The notes beneath the pieces are model-generated. The model saw only the letters and a list, made by a program, of their open reading frames with translations, searched no databases and was not told the origin of the DNA. The translations under genes and the position numbers were made by a program. Shown here piece after piece: positions 41,874-50,611 of a stretch of 64,000 bases of DNA. Source of the stretch: UBA946 sp031550725 (lineage in GTDB: Bacteria; Bacillota; Clostridia; Oscillospirales; Ruminococcaceae); assembly GCA_031550725.1 (NCBI GenBank), contig JAVBOH010000008.1, positions 1 to 64,000 of the forward strand, read 5' to 3'. The first letter of the stretch is position 1. Each line of letters starts with the position of its first letter.

Positions 41874-43394
41874 TTATTCAACCCCTTCCACTGACTGAGC
41901 TTCTTCCTCAGCCGCATTTTCTCTCATATCAAATGAAATATCAAATATATAAACCTTTTCTACATCTTCTGCTGCACCTGTTGAACAACCGAATCCTGTG
42001 TAAGTAACATTATCAAAAATGTCCTGCTCAATGAATGCATTGGCAACATTTAGACAGTTAATTGAATCCTTAGTTGTACAGGACAATTTTATAGACCCGT
42101 TATCAAATACATATGATGCGATTTCAGAACCGTTAGCCTTCAGCACTGATTCAATATCATTAAAAACTGCAGTTGTAAACTTTTGCTTTGACTTATAGTT
42201 CCTGTCAGCAATTTTCAATTCATTGCCATATTCATTTAATGATGCAATCTTTGCATCAACAGAATCAACAGCGGCAATTTTTTTTGCAGTATCAGGACTG
42301 TCAAGATAAGACCGAATAACAGCAGTGTCGTTATTATACTGATTTATGGAAAGATTGAAGTAAATACAAACAGCAGCAACGACAGCAGCTGAAATAGCGG
42401 CAGCAGCTAAAATAGCCATACCAAATGATGCACCGGCATTGGAACGACCGATTGATGCATCAACTTCAAGAAGATTAATACGTTCAGATTCCTTATTGCT
42501 CTTGAACATAGCACCAATAGCATTAGCATATGCTTGGAATTCAAAGTTTTCATAGCCACCAATGCTGCTTGGAACACCTAGCAAACTTGTCTTGATGTCC
42601 ATCTGTTCAAGTGCATTAGTAAGTCTGATATATTCAGAAGTATCACCATAGAAAACAACATTTTGAATTGGGTTATCGCCGTTACGAGTTTTCTGGAACT
42701 GGAACATTCTGAAAATATTCTCATTAACAGCCTCATAGATGTAGTCCTCGGAATTTTCATAGTCTTCCGCATCGATAGAAGCAAAACGAGAGAAAGTAAG
42801 CTGATTATTCTCATAAAGATTTAAGCTAACGAAGTTAGGATCAATCTGAACGAGAAGCATAGGCATTTTAGCCTTGCTCTTAGTATCGGAAAGTATAATT
42901 CTTGAAATGTTATTACAAGCAACAGCAACGGAACGAAGACCGATACCAAGCATCGAGAAAACTTTTCTGAAGCAGTCAACAACTTCAAAAGGACAAGCAG
43001 TAGCAAGAACCTTAAGTGCCTGAACACCATCATCCTCAACTTCACCAGCAATAGTGTAGGAAATTGAGTAATCATCAGCAATACCCATAGTATGCTGCAT
43101 CTGATTTTGAACCATAGTTAAGAGCTGCATTCCCTTAGCCTTTGGAATATGTAATTCTTTAAAAATAACAAGATTTGATGAGATACTGATAACAGCCTCT
43201 TTATCAGCCATTCTTCTGGCTTTTAGCTCATCATTAATAATGGTTGCCATTTTTGGTATATCTTTAATATGACCATTAACAATCAGACCTTCATTAACGT
43301 CAATAGTAGAAGCAGCAGAAACCTTTATTTTGCCTCTTGCTTCAACACCACGAATAATGCGTATATGTCTGTCTGTAATATCAAATGAAAGCAT
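41874..43394 (-). CDS. Fused PilM-PilN pilus assembly protein
   Basis: A protein of about 506 residues. Residues about 1-310 have the actin-like PilM fold (MLSFDITDRHIRIIRGVE, VFKELHIPKAKGMQLLTMVQ, LVQIDPNFVSLNLYENN). INLLEVDAS near residue 328, the segment by which PilN normally docks to PilM, follows directly. A membrane helix (MAILAAAAISAAVVAAVCIYF, about 343-363) and a PilN-like ferredoxin domain complete it. PilM and PilN are separate in Gram-negative bacteria; a PilMN fusion is known from Clostridioides. I preferred the ATG at 43394, with GAGGTG upstream, over the GTG 9 bases earlier. Confidence 0.85.
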   Translation of the reverse strand: MLSFDITDRHIRIIRGVEARGKIKVSAASTIDVNEGLIVNGHIKDIPKMATIINDELKARRMADKEAVISISSNLVIFKELHIPKAKGMQLLTMVQNQMQHTMGIADDYSISYTIAGEVEDDGVQALKVLATACPFEVVDCFRKVFSMLGIGLRSVAVACNNISRIILSDTKSKAKMPMLLVQIDPNFVSLNLYENNQLTFSRFASIDAEDYENSEDYIYEAVNENIFRMFQFQKTRNGDNPIQNVVFYGDTSEYIRLTNALEQMDIKTSLLGVPSSIGGYENFEFQAYANAIGAMFKSNKESERINLLEVDASIGRSNAGASFGMAILAAAAISAAVVAAVCIYFNLSINQYNNDTAVIRSYLDSPDTAKKIAAVDSVDAKIASLNEYGNELKIADRNYKSKQKFTTAVFNDIESVLKANGSEIASYVFDNGSIKLSCTTKDSINCLNVANAFIEQDIFDNVTYTGFGCSTGAAEDVEKVYIFDISFDMRENAAEEEAQSVEGVE

Positions 43395-43472
43395 ACTCGT
43401 CACCTCACAATTTTTTATTTAGTATAGGACAACGAATGTGTCCGAAAATCCCTGCAAAAATCCTTGAAACAT

Positions 43473-44666
43473 TTAAACGACATTTTCCATACTGTTATAA
43501 ATAGCAGGAAGAATGCCAGCGATAACAAGACCGATACAAGCACCCATGAAAATAATCATGATAGGTTCAATCATGTGAACAAGTCGCTGAATAGCATCGT
43601 CAGCTTCATCTTCATAGAATGAGGCAGTCTTTTCAAGAATTGTGTCAAGTGCACCGGATTCCTCACCTACATAAATAATGGAAACGAACATGGATTCAAA
43701 GATACCTGTACGCTGAATCGAAGCGGAAAGCTGTTCACCCTGCTTAACCTCATCAACAACATTTTCAAAGGATTTCTCAATAAAATCGTTGTTAAGAATA
43801 GCAGCGGAACGTTCCAAAGCCTCAACCATAGGTATACCTGATGAATAAAGTGACGAAAGAGTTCTTGCAAAACGTCCCGTATAAACCTTAACAACAAGCT
43901 TGCCAAATCCGGGACCTTTACAAATAAACCGGTCAAATTTATACCGGACAGTTTCAATCTTAAGCAAATATCTGCCAATTAAAACAACTGCGACAACGAC
44001 TCCGACGTATATGTACCATTTTCCCGTCAAGCTGTCAGAGAAGGCAAAAAGAGCACCAGTAAGACCCTTCATATCCTTTTCAGTAAGCATATCCTTAAAT
44101 GTTGGCATGATGAAAGTAAACAAAAGAATAACTATACCAACGCAGAGAACCGCAAGAATGATAGGATACATCAAAGCGCTCTTAATCTTACTGTTCAGTT
44201 TGTTTTCCTTGTCGTAGTGATTTTCAAGACGCTGAATGATAACATCCAGACTACCGGACGACTCACCAGCCTGAATCATCATGACCATGAAGTTAGGGAA
44301 AGCACCTTGCTGCATTTTAAGAGCATCGGAAAATGACTGACCCTTTTGAACTTCCTCAAAGATTTCCTGAAAAATCTGTTTTGGTGCTTTTTTCTGCTGT
44401 TCCTTGTAAAGGATATCAAGTGCCCTTACAAGAGTAAGACCTGAAGTAAGCATTGCGCTGAGCTGACGGCAGTTATAAGCAAGGTCCTTTGTCTTGAACT
44501 TATAAACAGTGTTGCTGGCTTTTGAACTCGACTCTTTATACGATGAGCAAAAGAGTCCTTTTTCGTTGATTTTCTCTAAGAAGTCATTTACATTCTCGGC
44601 AGTCATACGAGCATTTTTAATCGTATTACCCTGAACATCAGTCGCCGTATAGATGAAAGTCTTCAT
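43473..44666 (-). CDS. pilC: Pilus inner-membrane platform protein PilC
   Basis: A 397-residue GspF/PilC protein. It has two related four-helix GspF domains (about 60-185 and 265-385), each with the LxxxGxxLxxAL and GExSGxL pattern (RQLSAMLTSGLTLVRALDIL, MIQAGESSGSLDVI; and IYVGEESGALDTIL), and three membrane helices. PilC couples the PilB and PilT ATPases to the growing pilus. It is first in the operon pilC-pilMN-pilO-pilX-pilV-pilW, read from the promoter at 44768-44796. Confidence 0.93.
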   Translation of the reverse strand: MKTFIYTATDVQGNTIKNARMTAENVNDFLEKINEKGLFCSSYKESSSKASNTVYKFKTKDLAYNCRQLSAMLTSGLTLVRALDILYKEQQKKAPKQIFQEIFEEVQKGQSFSDALKMQQGAFPNFMVMMIQAGESSGSLDVIIQRLENHYDKENKLNSKIKSALMYPIILAVLCVGIVILLFTFIMPTFKDMLTEKDMKGLTGALFAFSDSLTGKWYIYVGVVVAVVLIGRYLLKIETVRYKFDRFICKGPGFGKLVVKVYTGRFARTLSSLYSSGIPMVEALERSAAILNNDFIEKSFENVVDEVKQGEQLSASIQRTGIFESMFVSIIYVGEESGALDTILEKTASFYEDEADDAIQRLVHMIEPIMIIFMGACIGLVIAGILPAIYNSMENVV

Positions 44667-44767
44667 AAAGGAACATACACCTCCATTATGTATTATTAGG
44701 GATAAACGCTCTTACAGGAAAATTTTGTCATATATACAAACACAATTCACCCATAACACTACTAAAT

Positions 44768-44796
44768 ATTATAACATTTTAGATAAAATATAGCAA
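44768..44796 (-). promoter_or_regulatory. Promoter of the pilC operon
   Basis: On the reverse strand, TTGCTA (44796-44791), 17 bases, TATAAT (44773-44768), about 100 bases before pilC. The rest of the gap to 44967 holds only the repeat remnant ATTAATGCACATTGAAT near 44913. Confidence 0.8.
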
Positions 44797-44967
44797 TATG
44801 TTATTTTTAACAAATTGTCTAAAAATATTGCACACATACAACAAAAGCAGCAATTTTTCACATACCAATTAGTGCAAAATACCTAATCCAAAAGTTAAAA
44901 GTTAATAGTTGATTAATGCACATTGAATAAATGGTATAAAACAGTCGCTGAATACACATAGTTAAAT

Positions 44968-45780
44968 TTATGCAATCTCGAGCAATTTAAGAGCATTTTT
45001 ATAAAAAATCATATCTTTTTCTTCTTTTGAGAGTTCTAGTCTGTTAATTAAAGCGATTTCATCGGCAGTAGAGTCCCAAGGACAGTCAGATGCAAGAAGA
45101 ATTTTATCAGCACCATGATTTTTAATAATACGCAGAAGCTGTTCATCAGACAAAGCACCTGCAATAAAAGCGGTATCAAGATAAACATTACGTCCCACAA
45201 GATACTTTTCGACGTCATCCCAGCACCTGTTGCCGCCCAAATGGGCCATAATGAAAGTCAGTTCCGGAACATTATCGCAAATATTTGCACCCATCTGTGG
45301 AGTGCAGTGAATGAGGTCCATGGAAAGACAGTCAAGTCCCGCATGAAATATAACAGGCAGATTAAGCTCAGCACACTTACGATAAATTGGGAATAGCCTT
45401 TCCTCGTCAGCCAAAAATTCCTGATAATCAGGATGAAACTTGACACCTCTTAGCCCAAGTGACTTAATACGTTCCAATTCCTCATAAACATCCTCAGCAT
45501 CGGGATGAACAGTGCCATAGCAATAAAGTCTTTCACATTGAATTTCAGCCGCCCAGTTGTTAATAGATGTCTGCTGTGATGGCTTTGTAGCGATAGGCAG
45601 CAAAACGCCTGCATCAACACCCCATTCATCAAGCTTGCCAAAGAGCTCGGCTATTGTGCCGTTGGTAACCGGCATTTTAGGGTCGGGGTATCCTGAACTC
45701 AGCATAGTGCTTTTCAGCTTTGAAACCGCACGCTCTGCAATTGCGTCAACAAAAGCGTGAACATGAAAATCGATATACAT
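44968..45780 (-). CDS. Amidohydrolase family protein
   Basis: A metal-dependent hydrolase of about 270 residues with a TIM-barrel (amidohydrolase 2) fold. Candidate metal and catalytic residues lie in MYIDFHVHAF, GVKFHPDYQ, VIFHAGLD, FIMAHLGGN and LLASDCPWD. Members include decarboxylases and hydrolases of small ring acids; the substrate cannot be predicted. The ATG at 45780 is preferred over one 48 bases upstream because GGAG lies 7 bases before it and the protein then starts at the HxH strand. It is monocistronic from the promoter at 45890. Confidence 0.87.
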   Translation of the reverse strand: MYIDFHVHAFVDAIAERAVSKLKSTMLSSGYPDPKMPVTNGTIAELFGKLDEWGVDAGVLLPIATKPSQQTSINNWAAEIQCERLYCYGTVHPDAEDVYEELERIKSLGLRGVKFHPDYQEFLADEERLFPIYRKCAELNLPVIFHAGLDCLSMDLIHCTPQMGANICDNVPELTFIMAHLGGNRCWDDVEKYLVGRNVYLDTAFIAGALSDEQLLRIIKNHGADKILLASDCPWDSTADEIALINRLELSKEEKDMIFYKNALKLLEIA

Positions 45781-45889
45781 AACTTCTCCGTTTCTTTTAT
45801 TTCCGTCCGAAAATTCAACTATATCCATTCAAACAGAAAATTAAAGCATATTTTTCAAAAATCTGCATAAAATCTAATATTACTATATA

Positions 45890-45918
45890 ATTATACTATT
45901 TTTAAGCAGATTTGTCAA
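45890..45918 (-). promoter_or_regulatory. Consensus promoter of the amidohydrolase
   Basis: On the reverse strand, TTGACA (45918-45913), exactly 17 bases, TATAAT (45895-45890). An 8-base inverted repeat, AAATCTGC (45859-45866) and GCAGATTT (45906-45913), brackets the -10 and could be an operator. The rest of the gap to 46127 holds nothing further. Confidence 0.85.
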
Positions 45919-46127
45919 TTAAACGTTTAAAATAGGCAAGATGAATACACCAAATTATTAGCATTTTTCAAATATTACATTTATTGTATTTTTGCGCAAC
46001 GCACGATATATAATTTGCACAAAACTGAATGCAAAAACAAACACAAAAAGACCACCGATAAAATCGGCAGTCAAAACGCAAATCTGAATCAATACAAATC
46101 ACTGACCATCCATTATAAAGGTAATGG

Positions 46128-46379
46128 TTAATCTCTGAACTCAAAAAGCTTAAATACCTCAACCTGCAAAGCATTAGCGATATTAAAAATAACTTCGAGA
46201 GAAACAGTATGGACAATGTTAGGTGCTTCGAGCGCACTGATATGAGAACGGCTTATACCAGACTGTTCTGCTAGTTCTTCCTGCGTCATTCCGGACATTT
46301 TTCTGTAATATGCAATATTTAGTCCTATTTGAATGTATTTGAACTCGTTATGTTTGGCAATCCTTGTAGCTTTTGACAC
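46128..46379 (-). CDS. XRE-family regulator
   Basis: An 83-residue DNA-binding protein. The Cro/C1 helix-turn-helix spans about 17-73 (GLNIAYYRKMSGMTQEELAEQS, SRSHISALEAPNIVHTVSLE). The usual Glu of the recognition turn is kept, while the residues before the third helix (APNIVHT) depart from the common ENG pattern. GTG start with AAGGTGGTG upstream. It is divergent from the 64-residue gene and may control it; this is inference. Confidence 0.86.
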   Translation of the reverse strand: MSKATRIAKHNEFKYIQIGLNIAYYRKMSGMTQEELAEQSGISRSHISALEAPNIVHTVSLEVIFNIANALQVEVFKLFEFRD

Positions 46380-46620
46380 ATTACGTCACCACCTTACATT
46401 TATCCTTATATAATTTTACCAAAAAACCAAAAAAAAATAAACTTATTAACAAAATACTATTGCTTTTTATCAATAAACAATGTATCATTATGAGTATGCA
46501 TACGTGTCCATATATTAATACTCTGTATACACTTTATGCATATAAATATAATTATTGAAAAATAATATTTATAGTATATAAAATAAAAATTCAACTGTAA
46601 AAGTTTTTGGAGGGTCAATA

Positions 46621-46815
46621 ATGTTTCCAGTTAAGTGTGCATTAACAAATGATGAATGTGTATTATTAAAATCACTGGATTGTGATGATATAACACATTG
46701 CATTGACATATTAATTCAGCTAGAACGAGTATCATCGGAGAATGACGATTTTTATCATTTAGTACATTCGCTTATATTAAAGCTAGAAAAAGAGCAAAAT
46801 GACACATTAATATAA
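46621..46815 (+). CDS. Small protein, unknown
   Basis: A 64-residue acidic, Leu-rich protein (LTNDECVLLKSLDCDDITHCIDILIQLERV, FYHLVHSLILKLEKEQ across two helices) with four Cys. GGAGGG lies 7 bases before the ATG and a strong terminator follows at once, so it is probably a real single-gene unit. Divergent XRE and terminator context would fit a small regulator or antitoxin-like protein, but no function is supported. Confidence 0.65.
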   Translation: MFPVKCALTNDECVLLKSLDCDDITHCIDILIQLERVSSENDDFYHLVHSLILKLEKEQNDTLI

Positions 46816-46823
46816 TTAACGCA

Positions 46824-46867
46824 AAACATCCCACATATTCAGTAATTTCTGAGTATATGGGATGTTT
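46824..46867 (+). terminator. Terminator after the 64-residue gene
   Basis: AAACATCCCA pairs with TGGGATGTTT, with inner pairing and a TTT tail, forming a long hairpin. Confidence 0.85.
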
Positions 46868-46900
46868 TTATTCATATAAAAGGTTTTTGTGTATTAATTA

Positions 46901-47548
46901 TTATTTCTTTTTCTTATTTTTATGAGTACGCTTAATTCTGCTGCCATCCAAAGCATTAAGAATTTTTCGTTTCAGCTTCATAGACTGATTGCCAAGCTCA
47001 TGCAGACCATCATAAGCATTAAGACTTGAGCCAATTTCTGAGGCAGACTCATACATATCAAGCTTAACCATAGATTTAATAATGCATATATCCAAGAACC
47101 TGCAGTCGCTGTCGAGCATTTTAGCGAGAATGGTGATGCTATTTTCATACCGTCCCTGAATATGCTCATGAATGGCAAGAGTGCGTCTCATACTGTCAGT
47201 ATGGTCATGCAGAACGAGCCTGTTATGCTTATAATAAAGCTCATCAGCAGCAGAAAGCTTATCCTGCACAAAAAGGCTGAATATAATATTTTGAACAAGG
47301 TTAGGTGCAAGGATGCTGTCGAGCGTGTTAAGGTCAACTTCGTTAAAGACATCATAAGCCTCATTAAGCCTGCCACAGATAATAAGAGCATTGCAAAGGT
47401 AGCTTTTGCCTTTATTGATATCACGAGGTTTCAAAGCATTGCTGATATCATCTTTCAATGCATCAATATATTCATCGCAGAAACCTTTTTCGGCAAGCGT
47501 TTTCGCAGAAACCTCGAAAGCGGATGGCTTTTTCTTAAATAAACCCAT
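46901..47548 (-). CDS. Helical-repeat (TPR-like) protein, unknown
   Basis: A cytoplasmic protein of about 215 residues, mostly helical. Pairs of helices at about 10-30, 50-75, 85-115 and 120-180 (YLCNALIICGRLNEAYDVFNEVD, LAIHEHIQGRYENSITILAKMLDSD) have the A/G spacing of TPR-like repeats. The C-terminus is very basic (RIKRTHKNKKKK), which suggests nucleic acid or membrane surface contact. The ATG at 47548 is chosen because GGGGGAG lies just upstream; the longer ORF begins in unlikely hydrophobic sequence. No annotated family is recognised. Confidence 0.68.
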   Translation of the reverse strand: MGLFKKKPSAFEVSAKTLAEKGFCDEYIDALKDDISNALKPRDINKGKSYLCNALIICGRLNEAYDVFNEVDLNTLDSILAPNLVQNIIFSLFVQDKLSAADELYYKHNRLVLHDHTDSMRRTLAIHEHIQGRYENSITILAKMLDSDCRFLDICIIKSMVKLDMYESASEIGSSLNAYDGLHELGNQSMKLKRKILNALDGSRIKRTHKNKKKK

Positions 47549-47573
47549 ATGCAATCTCCCCCATCCAGTTGAT

Positions 47574-47894
47574 TTACACCTGACCTCTTTTTTTGCCGAA
47601 TTTAATCTTGATAACAAGTCCGAAGATGAAATCAGCAGCGAGCAATGCACCAATAATAAAATGCACATTTCGTGAGTAATCAGAAAGACCTGTAAAAATA
47701 CCAAAAACGAACATCAGCAAACCAAAAATAAGGTACATAACAAGCTTTACATATTTAACGCCATAAGTACAGTATTGTGCAATATCGGTTTTCTTGACAA
47801 TGAAAACCATAATATAATTAAAAATATCAAATCCAACACAAAGGAACAGCATAACAATCAAGACAAAATAGGTAATTCCAACTTCTTCAACCAT
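47574..47894 (-). CDS. Small membrane protein, unknown
   Basis: A 106-residue protein with three hydrophobic segments (YFVLIVMLFLCVGFDIFNYIMVFIV, LVMYLIFGLLMFVFGIFTGL, IIGALLAADFIFGLVIKIKFG) and a basic C-terminus. It lies between the CtpA protease and the TPR-like gene, 25 bases before the latter. AAAGGAG precedes the ATG. No function recognised. Confidence 0.72.
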   Translation of the reverse strand: MVEEVGITYFVLIVMLFLCVGFDIFNYIMVFIVKKTDIAQYCTYGVKYVKLVMYLIFGLLMFVFGIFTGLSDYSRNVHFIIGALLAADFIFGLVIKIKFGKKRGQV

Positions 47895-47991
47895 GGTAAA
47901 ATGTACTCCTTTTATATTTATGTAGGTATGACGTTCAATGCAGTGTCAACGATGATCTGCCGCGTATGACATCATTGAAACCGCACCCTTA

Positions 47992-49212
47992 TTATTTAAT
48001 TGTAGTAATAACCTCAACCGCTTTAATAAGCTGTGAATCATACAAAAGTTGTTCTTCATCAGTCAACGCATTAATATCAATTTCGGCAGGAATAGAAACT
48101 TCAAAATCAGGCTTAATTCCAACACCGTTATAATCACCGCTTTTATCGGTTTGGAGGGTAGCAACGGTAATTTTAACAGCCGCACCGCCTGAAAGCTTAT
48201 GAGTAGTCTGCATAACACCCTTGCCGTATGAAGATGTGCCAACGACCTGAGCACCTGACAAATCACGCAGTGCAAAGGCCATAAGCTCGGAGCATGAAGC
48301 GGTATTGCCGTTAACAAGAACAACCATAGGCATCTTAATTTTTTCAGCCTCGGTTGTTTTAACAACAACCTCCTCAGAATCCTTATAGTAAGCCTTAACA
48401 ACATCAGCATCTCCGATAATAGTATCAACAACACCCTGCAAGGACTCAATAAGACCGCCTGCATTATTACGAACATCCAAAATAATTGATTCTGCACCGC
48501 CGGAAATCAAGGTATTCAAAGCTTCCTTAAACTGCTCCGGTGTTTTATCATTAAAGGTGGTAATCTTTATATATCCGATATTTTCATCAATAACATGATA
48601 GTAAACAGATATAATATCTCTTTTTGATGCAACAAGGTCAAAAGTCAGGAACTCTGATACACCGTCAGGATCTTTACGCTTAACATGGAGCTTAATTTTT
48701 GTGCCCTCATCACATTTAAAGAAAGATACGGCCTCATCATAGCCATTTTCATAAGCGATAACATCGGTATTGTTTACAGCGGTGATAATGTCACCAACTT
48801 CAAGTTCATGTTCGAAAGCAGAGGTATTTTCAGCAATAGCAGTAACCTTGATATAACCGCTTTCTTCTTTTTCAAAATCAAAACCAAAGCCAACAACAAC
48901 ACCAGATTCCTTTTGAGTAATAGTGCTGTATTCATCGGGAGTATAATACTGTGCATATTTATCACCAAGTCCTGAAACATAGCCACGCATGATGTTATTC
49001 ATAAGTGCTTCTTCATTAATATCACCGATAAAGCTGCTGCGGATAAACTTGTCGAGTTCGGCAAGCTTAGTATAAGTCCCCTCTTTTTCTGAAACACTCT
49101 TAACCTTTGAGTTAAAAACACCCATAGAATAGTTATATGTAATAATAAATGTTGCAGCAGCAACAAGAGCCATAAGAGCTATTGCCATGCCAAGTGAAAT
49201 TTTTTTATTCAT
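47992..49212 (-). CDS. C-terminal processing protease (S41, CtpA)
   Basis: A 406-residue exported serine protease. A signal anchor (SLGMAIALMALVAAATFIITY, about 5-26) precedes a PDZ domain (about 95-185, with GFGFDFEKEESGYIKVTAI) and the S41 core. The likely catalytic Ser is in NGNTASCSELMAFALRD (near 310) and Lys in TSSYGKGVMQT (near 335), the Ser/Lys dyad. CtpA/CtpB proteases process cell-wall enzymes or sporulation factors. It follows two M23 endopeptidases, which are possible substrates (inference). Confidence 0.93.
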   Translation of the reverse strand: MNKKISLGMAIALMALVAAATFIITYNYSMGVFNSKVKSVSEKEGTYTKLAELDKFIRSSFIGDINEEALMNNIMRGYVSGLGDKYAQYYTPDEYSTITQKESGVVVGFGFDFEKEESGYIKVTAIAENTSAFEHELEVGDIITAVNNTDVIAYENGYDEAVSFFKCDEGTKIKLHVKRKDPDGVSEFLTFDLVASKRDIISVYYHVIDENIGYIKITTFNDKTPEQFKEALNTLISGGAESIILDVRNNAGGLIESLQGVVDTIIGDADVVKAYYKDSEEVVVKTTEAEKIKMPMVVLVNGNTASCSELMAFALRDLSGAQVVGTSSYGKGVMQTTHKLSGGAAVKITVATLQTDKSGDYNGVGIKPDFEVSIPAEIDINALTDEEQLLYDSQLIKAVEVITTIK

Positions 49213-49280
49213 GTAATAGTTTTACATCCTTTCTATGTTTAATATAAAACAGACGGCAATAAAGCCGTCCGATTTAAAGT

Positions 49281-50579
49281 TTAAGGACTTACATAATTAA
49301 ATGGGTCGGTATGCTGACCGTTCACACGCACCTCAAAATGCAAGTGGTTGCCATAAGCATAGCCTGTTGAGCCGATATAACCGATAACCTGACCCTGTTC
49401 AACAATATCGCCAGCATTAACAGCAAGACTTGAGCAGTGACCGTATAAAGTGGAAATCTTGTTGCCATGGTCGATAACAACATGATTACCATATCCATTA
49501 CCAGTGTTAGAAGCAGTCAACACCTCACCAGCAGCGGATGCAACAATTTCCTTGCCATAGCACCCTGGAGCAGTGATATCAAGACCCTTATGGAAGTCAT
49601 TTCTGCTTTCCTCAACAATCCATCTGCTGCCGTAAACGTCTGTATAGTTATGAACGCTTGGCACAGGCCATATAAAGCCTGTTTCGCTGTATGATGTGAA
49701 GATTTGCGTACTTTGCGGTGCATACTCCTCACCCTTTTCCTCAGCGGCTTTTTTACGTTCTTCTTCTTCTTTTCTGCGGCGTTCTTCTTCTTCCTTACGC
49801 TTTCTTTCTGCCTCCTCCTGCTGTCTGCGTATCTCGCTTTGGATTTGCTGTTCAATACGTTCGTTTTCTTCTTCAATTTCGTCAGCACGAGCAGCATAAT
49901 CATCAATCATCGCCTGCTGCATAGCCTTAGTTTCGGCATGATTATTATATGTTTCACGAAGCTCGGAATAAAGCTCTTTTTCTTCAAGCTGCTTTTGTTC
50001 AAGAGTAGACATCTTCTCCTGAAGTGAAAGCTTGTCAGCCTCAAGACCTGCAATCTTTTCTTTTAAATTATCGATAACTTCATTATCACGCTTTGAAATT
50101 CTCTCATAAAGTTCAATTCGCACAAGCATATCATAAAAATCGGATGCACCAGAAAGAACTCCTGCTAGTCCGTCATTTCCTGAGATATACATAGCACGAA
50201 GTCTTTTGCCAAAAAGGTCAATTCCATCATCGATATCAATATAGGCATCAGCAATTCTTGCATTAAGCTCATCAATTTCACCCTGACAAATCTCAATTTG
50301 TTCAGCAGCAACAGCCACCTGTTCCTCCTGAATATGCATTTTATTGTCATATTCATCGAGATAATTCTGAGTTTCCTCAACCTTACCCTCATATTCCTTT
50401 AAGTTCTGCTCAACCTTATTTTTTTCCTTTTCAAGAGCATCCTGCTTAGCCTCAAGGTCTTTTATTGTATCAGCAGAAATATTATATGTAACATCGGAAA
50501 CAAAGAATGTGCAGGAAAGCATAACAGCCATAACTGCCGCCGATATTTTTTTTATTAATCCACGTTTTCTATTTCCCAT
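49281..50579 (-). CDS. Coiled-coil M23 endopeptidase (EnvC/CwlO-like), second copy
   Basis: A 432-residue exported protein. A signal peptide (about 10-35) is followed by a coiled coil of about 230 residues (many Glu/Lys-rich heptads such as KRKEEEERRRKEEEERKKAAEE) and a C-terminal LytM domain. Zinc ligands appear complete: HKGLDI, GHCSSL and NHLHFEV. Such proteins cut peptidoglycan cross-links and, with FtsEX, are activated at the division site or side wall. It is a paralogue of the gene just upstream. GAAAGGAAG precedes the ATG. Confidence 0.9.
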   Translation of the reverse strand: MGNRKRGLIKKISAAVMAVMLSCTFFVSDVTYNISADTIKDLEAKQDALEKEKNKVEQNLKEYEGKVEETQNYLDEYDNKMHIQEEQVAVAAEQIEICQGEIDELNARIADAYIDIDDGIDLFGKRLRAMYISGNDGLAGVLSGASDFYDMLVRIELYERISKRDNEVIDNLKEKIAGLEADKLSLQEKMSTLEQKQLEEKELYSELRETYNNHAETKAMQQAMIDDYAARADEIEEENERIEQQIQSEIRRQQEEAERKRKEEEERRRKEEEERKKAAEEKGEEYAPQSTQIFTSYSETGFIWPVPSVHNYTDVYGSRWIVEESRNDFHKGLDITAPGCYGKEIVASAAGEVLTASNTGNGYGNHVVIDHGNKISTLYGHCSSLAVNAGDIVEQGQVIGYIGSTGYAYGNHLHFEVRVNGQHTDPFNYVSP

Positions 50580-50611
50580 AGAATAAACTTCCTTTCAAAA
50601 CAGTAGAAATA

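Noticed and set aside
29466..44666. Type II secretion or competence pseudopilus instead of type IV pili
   Set aside because: PilT, fused PilMN and PilO are present, which indicates a retractable type IV pilus; comG-type operons have neither.
45968..46237. 89-codon frame overlapping the XRE gene on the same strand
   Set aside because: It is out of frame with the clear helix-turn-helix and has no ribosome site.
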